58,628 nt of DNA, taken from positions 1-58,628 of the forward strand of contig CALBYK010000028.1 of NCBI GenBank assembly GCA_937889855.1. The letters are read 5' to 3'. The position numbers were made by a program, and so were the translations under genes. The first letter of the stretch is position 1. The number at the start of each line of letters is the position of its first letter. Source of the stretch: an uncultured Prevotella sp. (GTDB lineage Bacteria > Bacteroidota > Bacteroidia > Bacteroidales > Bacteroidaceae). Positions 51,091-58,628 of the stretch are shown piece after piece. The notes under the pieces are model-generated. The model saw only the letters and a program-made list of their open reading frames with translations, did not search any database and was not told where the DNA came from.

Positions 51091-51771
51091 ATGTGGTTAA
51101 TCAATTCATCTATTGGTAGAAAGGTAGTGATGGCTGTAACCGGCATCGCGCTTGTTCTATTCCTGACATTCCACATGTCAATGAATGTTGCCGCTCTCTT
51201 CTCGGGAGACGCCTACAACATGATCTGTGAATTCCTCGGCGCCAACTGGTATGCCGTAGTTGCAACACTCGGTCTTGCTGCACTCGCAGTGATCCACATC
51301 GTCTACGCTTTCTGGCTCACGATGCAGAACCGTGCCGCCCGTGGCAACAACCGCTACGAGGTAGTGGCAAAGCCTGCAAAGGTAGAGTGGGCATCACAGA
51401 ACATGCTTGTTCTCGGCATCATCGTCATCCTCGGTCTGTTGCTCCACCTGTTCAACTTCTGGTACAACATGATGTTCGCCGAGCTTCTCGGTTTCGAGGG
51501 CGTATGCGCACCTGCTGACGGCTTCGGCTGGATTCAGGAGACATTCAAGAACCCGGTTTACGTAGTGCTCTACATCATCTGGCTTGTGGCTCTCTGGCTG
51601 CACCTCACACACGGATTCTGGAGTGCAATGCAGACATTCGGCTGGAACGGCAAGGTATGGTTCAACCGTTGGAAGGTAATCGGCCAGGTTTACTCAACAC
51701 TCCTCGTGCTCGGCTTCCTCGTAGTAGTTCTCGCTTTCGCATTTGGCTGCGCACCGAGCCTCTGCTGCTAA
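51091..51771 (+). CDS. frdC: Fumarate reductase/succinate dehydrogenase cytochrome b subunit
   Basis: 226 residues, five membrane helices with conserved His residues (LTFHMSMNVAALF, VIHIVYAFWLT, LLHLFNFWY, LHLTHGFWSAMQ) for two haem b groups. This is the B-type (diheme) membrane anchor that links the flavoprotein to menaquinone. It opens the frdCAB operon; the next gene starts after 36 nt. Confidence 0.93.
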   Translation: MWLINSSIGRKVVMAVTGIALVLFLTFHMSMNVAALFSGDAYNMICEFLGANWYAVVATLGLAALAVIHIVYAFWLTMQNRAARGNNRYEVVAKPAKVEWASQNMLVLGIIVILGLLLHLFNFWYNMMFAELLGFEGVCAPADGFGWIQETFKNPVYVVLYIIWLVALWLHLTHGFWSAMQTFGWNGKVWFNRWKVIGQVYSTLLVLGFLVVVLAFAFGCAPSLCC

Positions 51772-51807
51772 TTCCTAATTCTTAAATCGTAATTCGTAAA
51801 TTTAATT

Positions 51808-53790
51808 ATGGCTAAGACAATAAATTCAAGAATCCCTGAAGGCCCAGTGGCCGAGAAGTGGACCAACTATAAAGCTCACCAGCGTCTGGTGAACCCCAAG
51901 AACAAACTCAAGCTCGACATCATCGTTGTAGGTACCGGTCTTGCAGGCGCTTCTGCAGCAGCCAGCCTCGGCGAGATGGGTTTCCGCGTGCTCAACTTCT
52001 GCATCCAGGACTCTCCGCGTCGTGCTCACTCTATCGCAGCTCAGGGCGGTATCAACGCTGCCAAGAACTATCAGAACGACGGCGACTCTGTATACCGTCT
52101 GTTCTACGACACAGTGAAGGGCGGTGACTATCGTGCCCGCGAGGCCAACGTATACCGTCTTGCAGAGGTGTCAAACGACATCATCGACCAGTGCGTAGCC
52201 CAGGGCGTTCCTTTCGCACGTGAGTACGGCGGTATGCTTGCCAACCGTTCATTCGGTGGTGCCCAGGTTTCACGTACATTCTATGCAAAGGGTCAGACCG
52301 GTCAGCAGCTCCTCCTCGGTGCTTACTCGGCACTCTCCAAGCAGGTGAGCACAGGCCGCGTGCTTCTCTATACTCGCTACGAGATGGAAGACGTGGTTAT
52401 CGTAGACGGCCGCGCACGTGGTATCATCGCCAAGAACCTCGTTTCGGGCAAGCTCGAGCGCTTCTCTGCCAACGCAGTTGTTATCGCTACCGGCGGCTAC
52501 GGCAACACCTACTTCCTCTCTACCAACGCTATGGGTTGCAACTGTACAGCAGCTATCCAGTGCTACCGCAAGGGCGCTTACTTCGCAAATCCTTGCTACG
52601 TGCAGATTCACCCGACATGTATCCCGGTACACGGCGACAAGCAGTCGAAGCTGACCCTTATGTCAGAGTCTCTGCGTAACGACGGCCGTATCTGGGTACC
52701 GAAGAAGATTGAGGATGCCAAGGCTCTGCAGGCAGGCACAAAGAAGGGTTCGGACATTCCTGAGGAAGACCGCGACTACTACCTCGAGCGCCGCTATCCG
52801 GCATTCGGCAACCTCGTTCCGCGTGACGTTGCGTCGCGTGCAGCCAAGGAGCGTTGCGACAAGGGCTACGGCGTGAACAATACCGGTCTTGCCGTGTTCC
52901 TTGACTTCTCTGAGTCAATCAACCGTCTCGGCATTGACGTTATCCGCCAGCGCTACGGCAACCTCTTCGACATGTACGAGGAGATTACCGACGTCAACCC
53001 AGGCGAGAAGGCCAACAACATCAACGGCGTTGACTACTACAACCCGATGATGATTTATCCTGCCATCCACTACACAATGGGCGGTATCTGGGTTGACTAC
53101 GAGCTTATGACCTCTATCACCGGTCTGTTCGCTATCGGCGAGTGCAACTTCTCCGACCACGGTGCCAACCGTCTTGGTGCTTCGGCTCTTATGCAGGGCT
53201 TGGCCGACGGCTACTTCGTGCTTCCTTACACCATCCAGAACTACCTCGCCGACCAGGCTATCTGGCCGCACCTCTCTACCGACCTGCCAGAGTTCGCCGA
53301 GGCAGAGAAGGGTGTTCAGGCTGAGATCGACCGCCTGATGAACATCCACGGCAAGCGTTCTGTCGACTCTATCCACAAGGAGCTCGGCCACATCATGTGG
53401 GAGCATGTGGGTATGGGCCGCACAAAGAAGGGTCTTGAGGAAGGCATCGAACTTATCAAGAAGATTCGCAAGGAGTTCAACACCAACCTCTTCATCCCAG
53501 GCAAGAAGGAAGGCTTGAACGTGGAGCTCGACAAGGCTATCCACCTGCGCGACTTCATCCTCATGGGTGAGCTTATCGCACACGACGCCCTCTCACGCGA
53601 GGAGTCATGCGGCGGTCACTTCCGCGAGGAGCACCAGACTCCTGAGGGCGAGGCACAGCGCGACGACGAGAACTTCTTCTACGTAGGCTGCTGGGAGTAT
53701 CAGGGCAACGACGAGGCTGCTCCTGAGCTCATCAAGGAGCCGCTCGAGTATGAGGCAATCAAGGTACAGACACGTAACTATAAGAACTAA
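51808..53790 (+). CDS. frdA: Fumarate reductase/succinate dehydrogenase flavoprotein subunit
   Basis: 660 residues. FAD motif VVGTGLAGASAAASLGEMG, SIAAQGGINAAKNYQNDGDS region for FAD attachment, active-site block HPTCIPVHGDKQSKLTLMSE, and YTMGGIWVDYELMTSITGLF. It reduces fumarate or oxidises succinate at the inner face of the membrane. In anaerobic Bacteroidota this complex mainly works as fumarate reductase on the way to succinate and propionate. Confidence 0.95.
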   Translation: MAKTINSRIPEGPVAEKWTNYKAHQRLVNPKNKLKLDIIVVGTGLAGASAAASLGEMGFRVLNFCIQDSPRRAHSIAAQGGINAAKNYQNDGDSVYRLFYDTVKGGDYRAREANVYRLAEVSNDIIDQCVAQGVPFAREYGGMLANRSFGGAQVSRTFYAKGQTGQQLLLGAYSALSKQVSTGRVLLYTRYEMEDVVIVDGRARGIIAKNLVSGKLERFSANAVVIATGGYGNTYFLSTNAMGCNCTAAIQCYRKGAYFANPCYVQIHPTCIPVHGDKQSKLTLMSESLRNDGRIWVPKKIEDAKALQAGTKKGSDIPEEDRDYYLERRYPAFGNLVPRDVASRAAKERCDKGYGVNNTGLAVFLDFSESINRLGIDVIRQRYGNLFDMYEEITDVNPGEKANNINGVDYYNPMMIYPAIHYTMGGIWVDYELMTSITGLFAIGECNFSDHGANRLGASALMQGLADGYFVLPYTIQNYLADQAIWPHLSTDLPEFAEAEKGVQAEIDRLMNIHGKRSVDSIHKELGHIMWEHVGMGRTKKGLEEGIELIKKIRKEFNTNLFIPGKKEGLNVELDKAIHLRDFILMGELIAHDALSREESCGGHFREEHQTPEGEAQRDDENFFYVGCWEYQGNDEAAPELIKEPLEYEAIKVQTRNYKN

Positions 53791-53799
53791 TAAACGGAA

Positions 53800-53938
53800 T
53801 TTAAAGAATTAAAAAGAAGTTATCGCGTCCTGCAGACGCTCAGAAGTTAAAGCCAATACTAAGGCTGCGATTAAACCAATGCATTTGGCTCTAACTTCTT
53901 TAACTTCTCTAACTTCTTTAATTTCTATCAAATATTAC
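53800..53938. repeat. Word-repeat array inside the frd operon (AACTTCTTT type)
   Basis: Left part has AAAGAATTAAAAAGAAGTTA and AGAAGTTAAAGCC; the right part has GGCTCTAACTTCTTTAACTT and more AACTTCT words, the inverse of the left. It fills the 152-nt gap between frdA and frdB. Confidence 0.7.
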
Positions 53939-53942
53939 AAAA

Positions 53943-54695
53943 ATGGCAAATATATCATTCACACTGAAATATTGGCGTCAGAATGGCCCGCAGGACAAGG
54001 GCCACTTCGACACACGCGAGATGAAGGACATCCCTACGGATACTTCATTCCTTGAGATGCTCGACATCCTTAACGAACAGCTCATCGAGGAAGGCAACGA
54101 GCCTTTCGTATTCGACCACGACTGCCGCGAGGGTATCTGCGGTATGTGCTCACTCTACATCAACGGTCATCCCCACGGACCTAACCAGGGTGCCACTACC
54201 TGCCAGCTCTACATGCGTAAGTTCAACGACGGTGACGTCATCACCGTTGAGCCATGGCGCTCGGCTGCATTCCCCGTTATCAAGGACTGCATGGTAGACC
54301 GTTCTGCATTCGACAAGATTATGCAGGCAGGTGGCTACGTGAGCGTTCGCACCGGCCAGCCGCAGGACGCCAACGCAATACTCATCCCGAAGGAAGACGC
54401 CGACGAGGCTATGGACTGCGCTACATGTATCGGTTGCGGTTGCTGTGTGGCAGCCTGCAAGAACGGTTCTGCAATGCTCTTCGTCAGCTCTAAGGTAAGC
54501 CAGCTCGCTCTCCTGCCGCAGGGCCGTCCTGAGGCTGCAAAGCGCGCCAAGGCAATGATTGCCAAGATGGAGGAACTCGGCTTCGGCAACTGCACCAACA
54601 CCCGCGCCTGCGAGGCTGAGTGCCCGAAGAACGAGTCAATCGCCAACATCGCTCGCCTCAACCGCGAGTTCATCAAGGCAAAGCTCGCTGACTAA
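53943..54695 (+). CDS. frdB: Fumarate reductase/succinate dehydrogenase iron-sulfur subunit
   Basis: 250 residues. The [2Fe-2S] cysteines are in DCREGICGMCSLYING and ATCQLYM. The [4Fe-4S] and [3Fe-4S] cysteines are in CATCIGCGCCVAACKNG and CTNTRACEAECPKN. It carries electrons between frdA and the cytochrome subunit. It is the last gene of the operon. Confidence 0.95.
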   Translation: MANISFTLKYWRQNGPQDKGHFDTREMKDIPTDTSFLEMLDILNEQLIEEGNEPFVFDHDCREGICGMCSLYINGHPHGPNQGATTCQLYMRKFNDGDVITVEPWRSAAFPVIKDCMVDRSAFDKIMQAGGYVSVRTGQPQDANAILIPKEDADEAMDCATCIGCGCCVAACKNGSAMLFVSSKVSQLALLPQGRPEAAKRAKAMIAKMEELGFGNCTNTRACEAECPKNESIANIARLNREFIKAKLAD

Positions 54696-54702
54696 GGAGG
54701 AG

Positions 54703-54825
54703 ATTAGTTGACAAGGAGGCAAGTTGACAAGTAGACAAGCTGCTGGCTTTCTAAGTTCATAAGATAAGGAGTGATGCAAATAGCTCGTCAACTCGTCAAC
54801 TGACAACTCGTCAACTAAAGAATAA
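54703..54825. repeat. Word-repeat array after frdB (AGTTGACAAG type)
   Basis: AGTTGACAAGGAGGCAAGTT and GACAAGTAGACAAG words on the left are opposed by CTCGTCAACT repeats on the right. Close relatives of these words occur inside mutS (19750-19792). Confidence 0.7.
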
Positions 54826-54833
54826 AAATGATA

Positions 54834-54877
54834 GGCGGATGTGATGGCACCGGGAGTGTCACGCATCCGCTTTTTTA
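54834..54877 (+). terminator. Rho-independent terminator of frdCAB
   Basis: GCGGATG (54835) pairs with CATCCGC (54864), and inner GTGATGGCAC/GTGTCAC pairs too, followed by TTTTTT. A similar hairpin ends the last gene of the window. Confidence 0.88.
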
Positions 54878-54909
54878 TTGTTAAGATAGTAAGTATTCTG
54901 TTTTTTTGT

Positions 54910-54990
54910 TATCTTTGCAAAAGATAGGCTGCATCTCAGCATAAAGCTCAAGCAAGCTTGATTTTCTGCGTTCGATTTGCACTATCTTTG
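54910..54990 (+). promoter_or_regulatory. Promoter-associated repeat module (copy P4)
   Basis: TATCTTTGCA, then core GGCTGCATCTCAGCA, CAAGCAAGCTTGATTTT, and a promoter-proximal TTTGCACTATCTTTG. It directly precedes the PI-PLC-like gene, in the same orientation to its gene as the other copies. Confidence 0.65.
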
Positions 54991-55021
54991 TGACAATGAA
55001 CCAACAAAACTGCCAATTATT

Positions 55022-56191
55022 ATGAAACGACTATACTTTTTGGTTGCCTTCTCCCTCTTTGTCGTCAACAACATTACAGCTTCCGACTGGATGAAGAGCA
55101 TCCCCGACAACGTCTATCTATCGCAATTATCGCTGCCAGGAACACACGATTCGGGCACAGGCAACGGCATCAATCCCAGCTTCATGGCGGCGTTTGCACA
55201 ATGTCAGGACATAACTCTCGGCCAACAGTGGTCGGCAGGTATACGTGCCTTCGATTTGCGCCCCTGTGTCAAGGACGACTACATCAACATCAACCATGGC
55301 ATAACAGCCACAAACCTGCGTTTTGACGATGCCCTCTTCCAGCTGCGCGACTCGCTTCAGGCGCACCCCTCGGAGTTCGCTTTTGTTCATTATCATTACG
55401 ACAACGACTTCGACAAAGACCGTGACAAGTATTTGCCCCTTCTTCAGGAACTGCTCTCGCGCGACGATTTGAAGGAATATCTTATGCCCTTCCGTCGCGA
55501 CCTCACATTAGGCGAAGTCCGTGGCAAGATGCTTCTCATAAGTCGGCAGAGCTATGCCGACTATCCCTATACTGGTGGATGCATAAAAGGCTGGACGAGC
55601 GAACTTGACTGGGATGCGCAGACCTCAGGCAAGTTGACAGGAATGGACGATGACGTAGACAGCTCCGCTCCGCTCTACATGCAGGACTATTACAAGACCG
55701 ACTGGACCTCTGACGGATTCCAAAAAAAGGCGGATGCTGTGACACAACTCCTTGAATGGAGCACTACGCATAAGACGGAGAGTAGGCAGGATGTGGTATG
55801 GGTGATGAACTACACATCAGCCTATCCTGGATTCGTAAGCACTGCCGACGGCTACCGCGAGAACGCTACACATTCCAATGCAGCTGTCATCGACTATCTA
55901 AGCACTCACGAGGCAGGACCTACGGGTGTTGTCTTTATGGATTTCTGCGTGGACGAGTCTAACGGCAAAGCCACACGCGGTCAGGAACTCATAAACGCCC
56001 TTGTGGAGAACAACTACAAGTGTCTCGGCAGGATGTCCACCGCCATCACTACAAGCTCCTCAGAATCCCCCAAACGTCTCGTAGGCATATATTCTGCCAA
56101 TGGCGCATGGCTTACGGCTCCGCGTCCCGGAGAAGTCAACATCTTGAGATATTCTGACGGAAGTGTCAAGAAGATGCTCTTACGTTTGTAA
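55022..56191 (+). CDS. Secreted PI-PLC X-domain protein
   Basis: 389 residues from the ATG at 55022, where a signal peptide begins (MKRLYFLVAFSLFVVNNITA). The PI-PLC X core shows the first catalytic His in LSLPGTHDSGTGNG and the second in ININHGITATNLRF, with an AFDLRPC block between. Bacterial PI-PLCs cleave phosphatidylinositol or related lipids; the real substrate is unknown. The C-terminus (VGIYSANGAWLTAPRPGEVN, ILRYSDGSVKKMLLRL) matches the sorting-type end of the B12-locus proteins. The in-frame extension to 54977 overlaps the promoter module and is rejected. Confidence 0.8.
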   Translation: MKRLYFLVAFSLFVVNNITASDWMKSIPDNVYLSQLSLPGTHDSGTGNGINPSFMAAFAQCQDITLGQQWSAGIRAFDLRPCVKDDYININHGITATNLRFDDALFQLRDSLQAHPSEFAFVHYHYDNDFDKDRDKYLPLLQELLSRDDLKEYLMPFRRDLTLGEVRGKMLLISRQSYADYPYTGGCIKGWTSELDWDAQTSGKLTGMDDDVDSSAPLYMQDYYKTDWTSDGFQKKADAVTQLLEWSTTHKTESRQDVVWVMNYTSAYPGFVSTADGYRENATHSNAAVIDYLSTHEAGPTGVVFMDFCVDESNGKATRGQELINALVENNYKCLGRMSTAITTSSSESPKRLVGIYSANGAWLTAPRPGEVNILRYSDGSVKKMLLRL

Positions 56192-56247
56192 TCATCTGCG
56201 AAGATTAGCAAACTATAACTACACTAACTACATTAAAAACCAGTCAG

Positions 56248-58401
56248 ATGCATAAATCTATTCTATTTGCAGCCATGCTTATGTCGATGTCGCATATTTA
56301 TGCCGACATCCCTCAGCCTACAGAACCGGCTGTTTACACCAAAGCAGCTATCTATCCTGAGCAGCAGACTTATGTAGGCGAGGCATCACTTACAGAGTCT
56401 GACGGCACTTACACACTCTACAACAATGTGCTTTCTGCTTCTTTCGAGAAAGTAGACAACGCCCTCTGCTTCGGCGGTTCCAAAGCAATGAATCTCAAGG
56501 CTGGCACAGAGCCATTCACCGTTGCGGTAGGCGATGGGCAGAATGTCCCGGCATCGTGCATGACGCTGAAGAGCGTAGAGATGGTAAACCTTACTGGCGA
56601 CGAGAACGCTGTGGGTGGTGCAGAGCACTACAACGGTAAGGCTCTCGTTGCCGACTATGAGTATAAGTGTGGCGACGCTACGCTGCACATCGCTTGGAAG
56701 GCTGTGCTTCGCGACGGCAGCCACTATCTCCGCACCGAGCTGCAACTCACCGCCGACAAGGATGTGAAGATGTGCAACGTCGTCCCTCTCATATACAATG
56801 TCGACATCCAAGCAGCAGGCTCTGCCCCGAAAGTAGTAGGCAACACGCGTGGCTCGATAATCCTCAGCGACAAGATATTTGCTGGAATAGAGAATCCCGT
56901 AGTCTACAACACCGTGGGCACAGACGGCGCTTCCATTCATGGGCTTTGGAGTCGAAACACTACTCTCAAGCAAGGCGATGACTGGAAAATATCTGCCGTT
57001 GTGGGTCTTGTCGCCCAGGACGGCACACAGGCAAATGCCGACATACGCTGCACACAGAAGCGCCGCTCGTTCCTTGCCTACTCCGAGCGTGAGCGTGCCG
57101 TGCCTTGGCGTGCCAACCCCGTATACATCTCGTGGTATGAGCTAAACATCGATCGCAACAACGCTGCCGACCCTACAAAGAATATGAATGCCGACCAGGT
57201 GCTCGACGTTGTGTCGCACTGGAAGAGTGCACTTTGGGACAAGTATGGCGTGGCTCCCAACAGCTTCGTCATCGACGACGGATGGGACAACTACGGCACA
57301 TGGACCTTCCACTCCGGTTTTCCACATGAGATGCGCGACATCGCTGCCGAGGCTGCCGAGATGAACGCTGGCGTGGGTGCATGGCTCGGTCCGGTGGGCG
57401 GCTACGGCACGTCGGGCGACTATCGCCGCAACTATTGGAAGGACAAAGGCGGTATGGTGCTGTCCAACCCTGCTTACTATAAAGTGTTCCTCGATGCTGC
57501 CACCAATCTCATCCGTAACAACGGCGACTTCCGCTTCTTCAAATTCGACGGTATCTCCGCACAGGGAACTGCCGTTGGTCCCGACCCTGGCGACACCGGC
57601 AACGAGAATGCCGAGGGCATCATACGCCTTGAGCGCTACATACGCGAGAACCTCAAGCGCGACATCTTCTTCAACACTACCGTAGGCACATGGGCAAGCC
57701 CATTCTGGTATCACTATTCCGACGCCACATGGCGTCAGGATGCCGACTACAAGGAGACGGCTGGCAGCAACACCATCGACCGCGAGCGCTGGATAACCTA
57801 TCGCGACAAGCAGGTATACGACATATACGTTACGGCATCGCCCGTATGTCCTATCAACACGCTTATGACCCACGGCTTCATCCTCTCGTCGCACGGGCAG
57901 GTGAGCAAGGATATGTCCTACGACGCTTGTCTGCGCGAGATGCGCTGCGCCTTTGCCTGCGGTTCGGGCATGGTGGAACTCTACACCGACTATGCCCTGC
58001 TCGACAGTATCAATGGCGGCAAGCTATGGGCTGACCTCGCCGAGTGCATAAATTGGCAACGCAAGAATGCCGACGTTCTGCCCGACGCCCACTGGGTGGG
58101 CGGCGACCCATGGAACGGCAAGAAGACCGCTGTCTATGGATGGGCGGCATGGAACGGCAAGAAGGCCACTCTCGCACTGCGTAATGGCGGAAACGATGCA
58201 GAAACTAACACGTTCACTCTGCGCGAAGCCCTCAACATACCAGCCAACGTATCGGGCACTGTTGTCCTCACGAAGTCGTTCAAGGTGCAGGATGCTCTAG
58301 CTGGCATCAAGGAGGGCAAGCCTATCAATATCGACACTCCACTCACCGTAGAACTACCGGGCAGCAGTGTGTTCTGTTTCGATGGAATCGGCGGCAAGTA
58401 G
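56248..58401 (+). CDS. Secreted GH-D clan (GH36/GH27-like) glycosidase
   Basis: 717 residues with a signal peptide (ending about SHIYA). An N-terminal beta-sandwich (30-280) precedes a TIM barrel with SFVIDDGWDNYGTW, the likely nucleophile Asp in FRFFKFDGIS and a likely acid/base Asp in WRQDADY. A C-terminal beta domain follows. This pattern fits alpha-galactosidase-like enzymes of clan GH-D; similar Bacteroidota proteins are sometimes labelled enterotoxin, which the sequence does not support. Substrate unknown. No sorting-type C-terminus is seen, so periplasmic location is likely. It follows the PLC gene after 56 nt. Confidence 0.72.
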   Translation: MHKSILFAAMLMSMSHIYADIPQPTEPAVYTKAAIYPEQQTYVGEASLTESDGTYTLYNNVLSASFEKVDNALCFGGSKAMNLKAGTEPFTVAVGDGQNVPASCMTLKSVEMVNLTGDENAVGGAEHYNGKALVADYEYKCGDATLHIAWKAVLRDGSHYLRTELQLTADKDVKMCNVVPLIYNVDIQAAGSAPKVVGNTRGSIILSDKIFAGIENPVVYNTVGTDGASIHGLWSRNTTLKQGDDWKISAVVGLVAQDGTQANADIRCTQKRRSFLAYSERERAVPWRANPVYISWYELNIDRNNAADPTKNMNADQVLDVVSHWKSALWDKYGVAPNSFVIDDGWDNYGTWTFHSGFPHEMRDIAAEAAEMNAGVGAWLGPVGGYGTSGDYRRNYWKDKGGMVLSNPAYYKVFLDAATNLIRNNGDFRFFKFDGISAQGTAVGPDPGDTGNENAEGIIRLERYIRENLKRDIFFNTTVGTWASPFWYHYSDATWRQDADYKETAGSNTIDRERWITYRDKQVYDIYVTASPVCPINTLMTHGFILSSHGQVSKDMSYDACLREMRCAFACGSGMVELYTDYALLDSINGGKLWADLAECINWQRKNADVLPDAHWVGGDPWNGKKTAVYGWAAWNGKKATLALRNGGNDAETNTFTLREALNIPANVSGTVVLTKSFKVQDALAGIKEGKPINIDTPLTVELPGSSVFCFDGIGGK

Positions 58402-58419
58402 GAGGAGTAATATTGGAAA

Positions 58420-58462
58420 GTGGATGTGACGGCACGCAGAGTGCTTCGCGTCCGCTTTTTAG
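58420..58462 (+). terminator. Rho-independent terminator of the glycosidase gene
   Basis: GTGGATGTG pairs with GCGTCCGC using G-U pairs, with an inner GGCAC/GTGC stem, and is followed by TTTTT. Beyond it, 58463-58628 is AT-rich and shows no gene. Confidence 0.75.
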
Positions 58463-58628
58463 CATTTGTAATAGCCTTATCCTCGAAAAGTGTTGTCTTG
58501 TTGGGTTCTAAGAATCCAGATCTCATCAGCAATTATAGCTTATTGCCTTGTTGCTATTATACAACATGATATATTAGTGCTAATCCCAAATTTATATATA
58601 ATTTTTAGGATTGTAATCCCAAAAGTTA

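Noticed and set aside
54977..55021. Extended start of the PI-PLC-like protein
   Set aside because: It overlaps the promoter module and would precede the signal peptide.
1..58628. tRNA, rRNA and prophage genes
   Set aside because: No tRNA arms, rRNA signatures, integrase or structural phage genes were recognised in any gap.

Overview
The window looks like chromosome from a Bacteroidota member, most likely Prevotella sensu lato (Prevotellaceae). The reasons are -7 boxes of the form TAnnTTTG upstream of many genes, secreted proteins ending in C-terminal domains that resemble type IX secretion sorting signals, a three-gene b-type fumarate reductase/succinate dehydrogenase (frdCAB), a Bacteroidota-style B12 uptake locus, and the order mnmG-apt-uvrC-dtd-mazG-like-deoC. 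No rRNA, tRNA, CRISPR array or phage was seen. The genus is an inference.

Layout. 0-3 kb: two convergent secreted proteins sharing a bidirectional terminator. 3-11 kb: miaB, an MsbA-like ABC exporter, then a tight LPS operon (acyltransferase, glycosyltransferase, Kdo-kinase-like protein, phosphoethanolamine transferase). 11.5-13.7 kb: nadA and a second glycosyltransferase. 13.7-14.7 kb: a gene-free stretch packed with DnaA boxes, the likely chromosomal origin. 14.7-21.2 kb: an LtaS/sulfatase-like membrane enzyme, mutS and a MalY-type lyase. 21.5-25.2 kb: a surface protein, a 42-residue peptide, a REP-associated tyrosine transposase (RAYT) between two inverted REP pairs, and a DUF3737 protein. 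25.2-34 kb: a MATE transporter and a B12 locus (two surface proteins, a BtuG-like propeller lipoprotein, a BtuB-like receptor) behind a cobalamin riboswitch. 34-39 kb: small accessory genes (HlyIII, Rpn-like nuclease, GNAT, hypotheticals, VapBC). 39-51 kb: polA, polyprenyl synthase, a four-helix-bundle gene and the deoC-to-mnmG cluster, with two parS-like sites flanking apt. 51-55 kb: frdCAB. 55-58.4 kb: a secreted PI-PLC-like protein and a GH-D-clan glycosidase.

The most unusual content is non-coding. At least four families of REP-like hairpins occur mostly as inverted pairs. One family is tied to the RAYT gene, and its conserved TAG forms the stop codon of four different genes. An 80-150 bp promoter-associated module recurs at four unrelated genes. 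Several intergenic gaps hold short words repeated on one side and reverse-complemented on the other. Four 22-bp hairpin units lie between the B12 riboswitch and its first gene. A five-helix structured element lies upstream of an AT-rich orphan gene.

All calls rest on reading the sequence and family knowledge; no search or folding was run.
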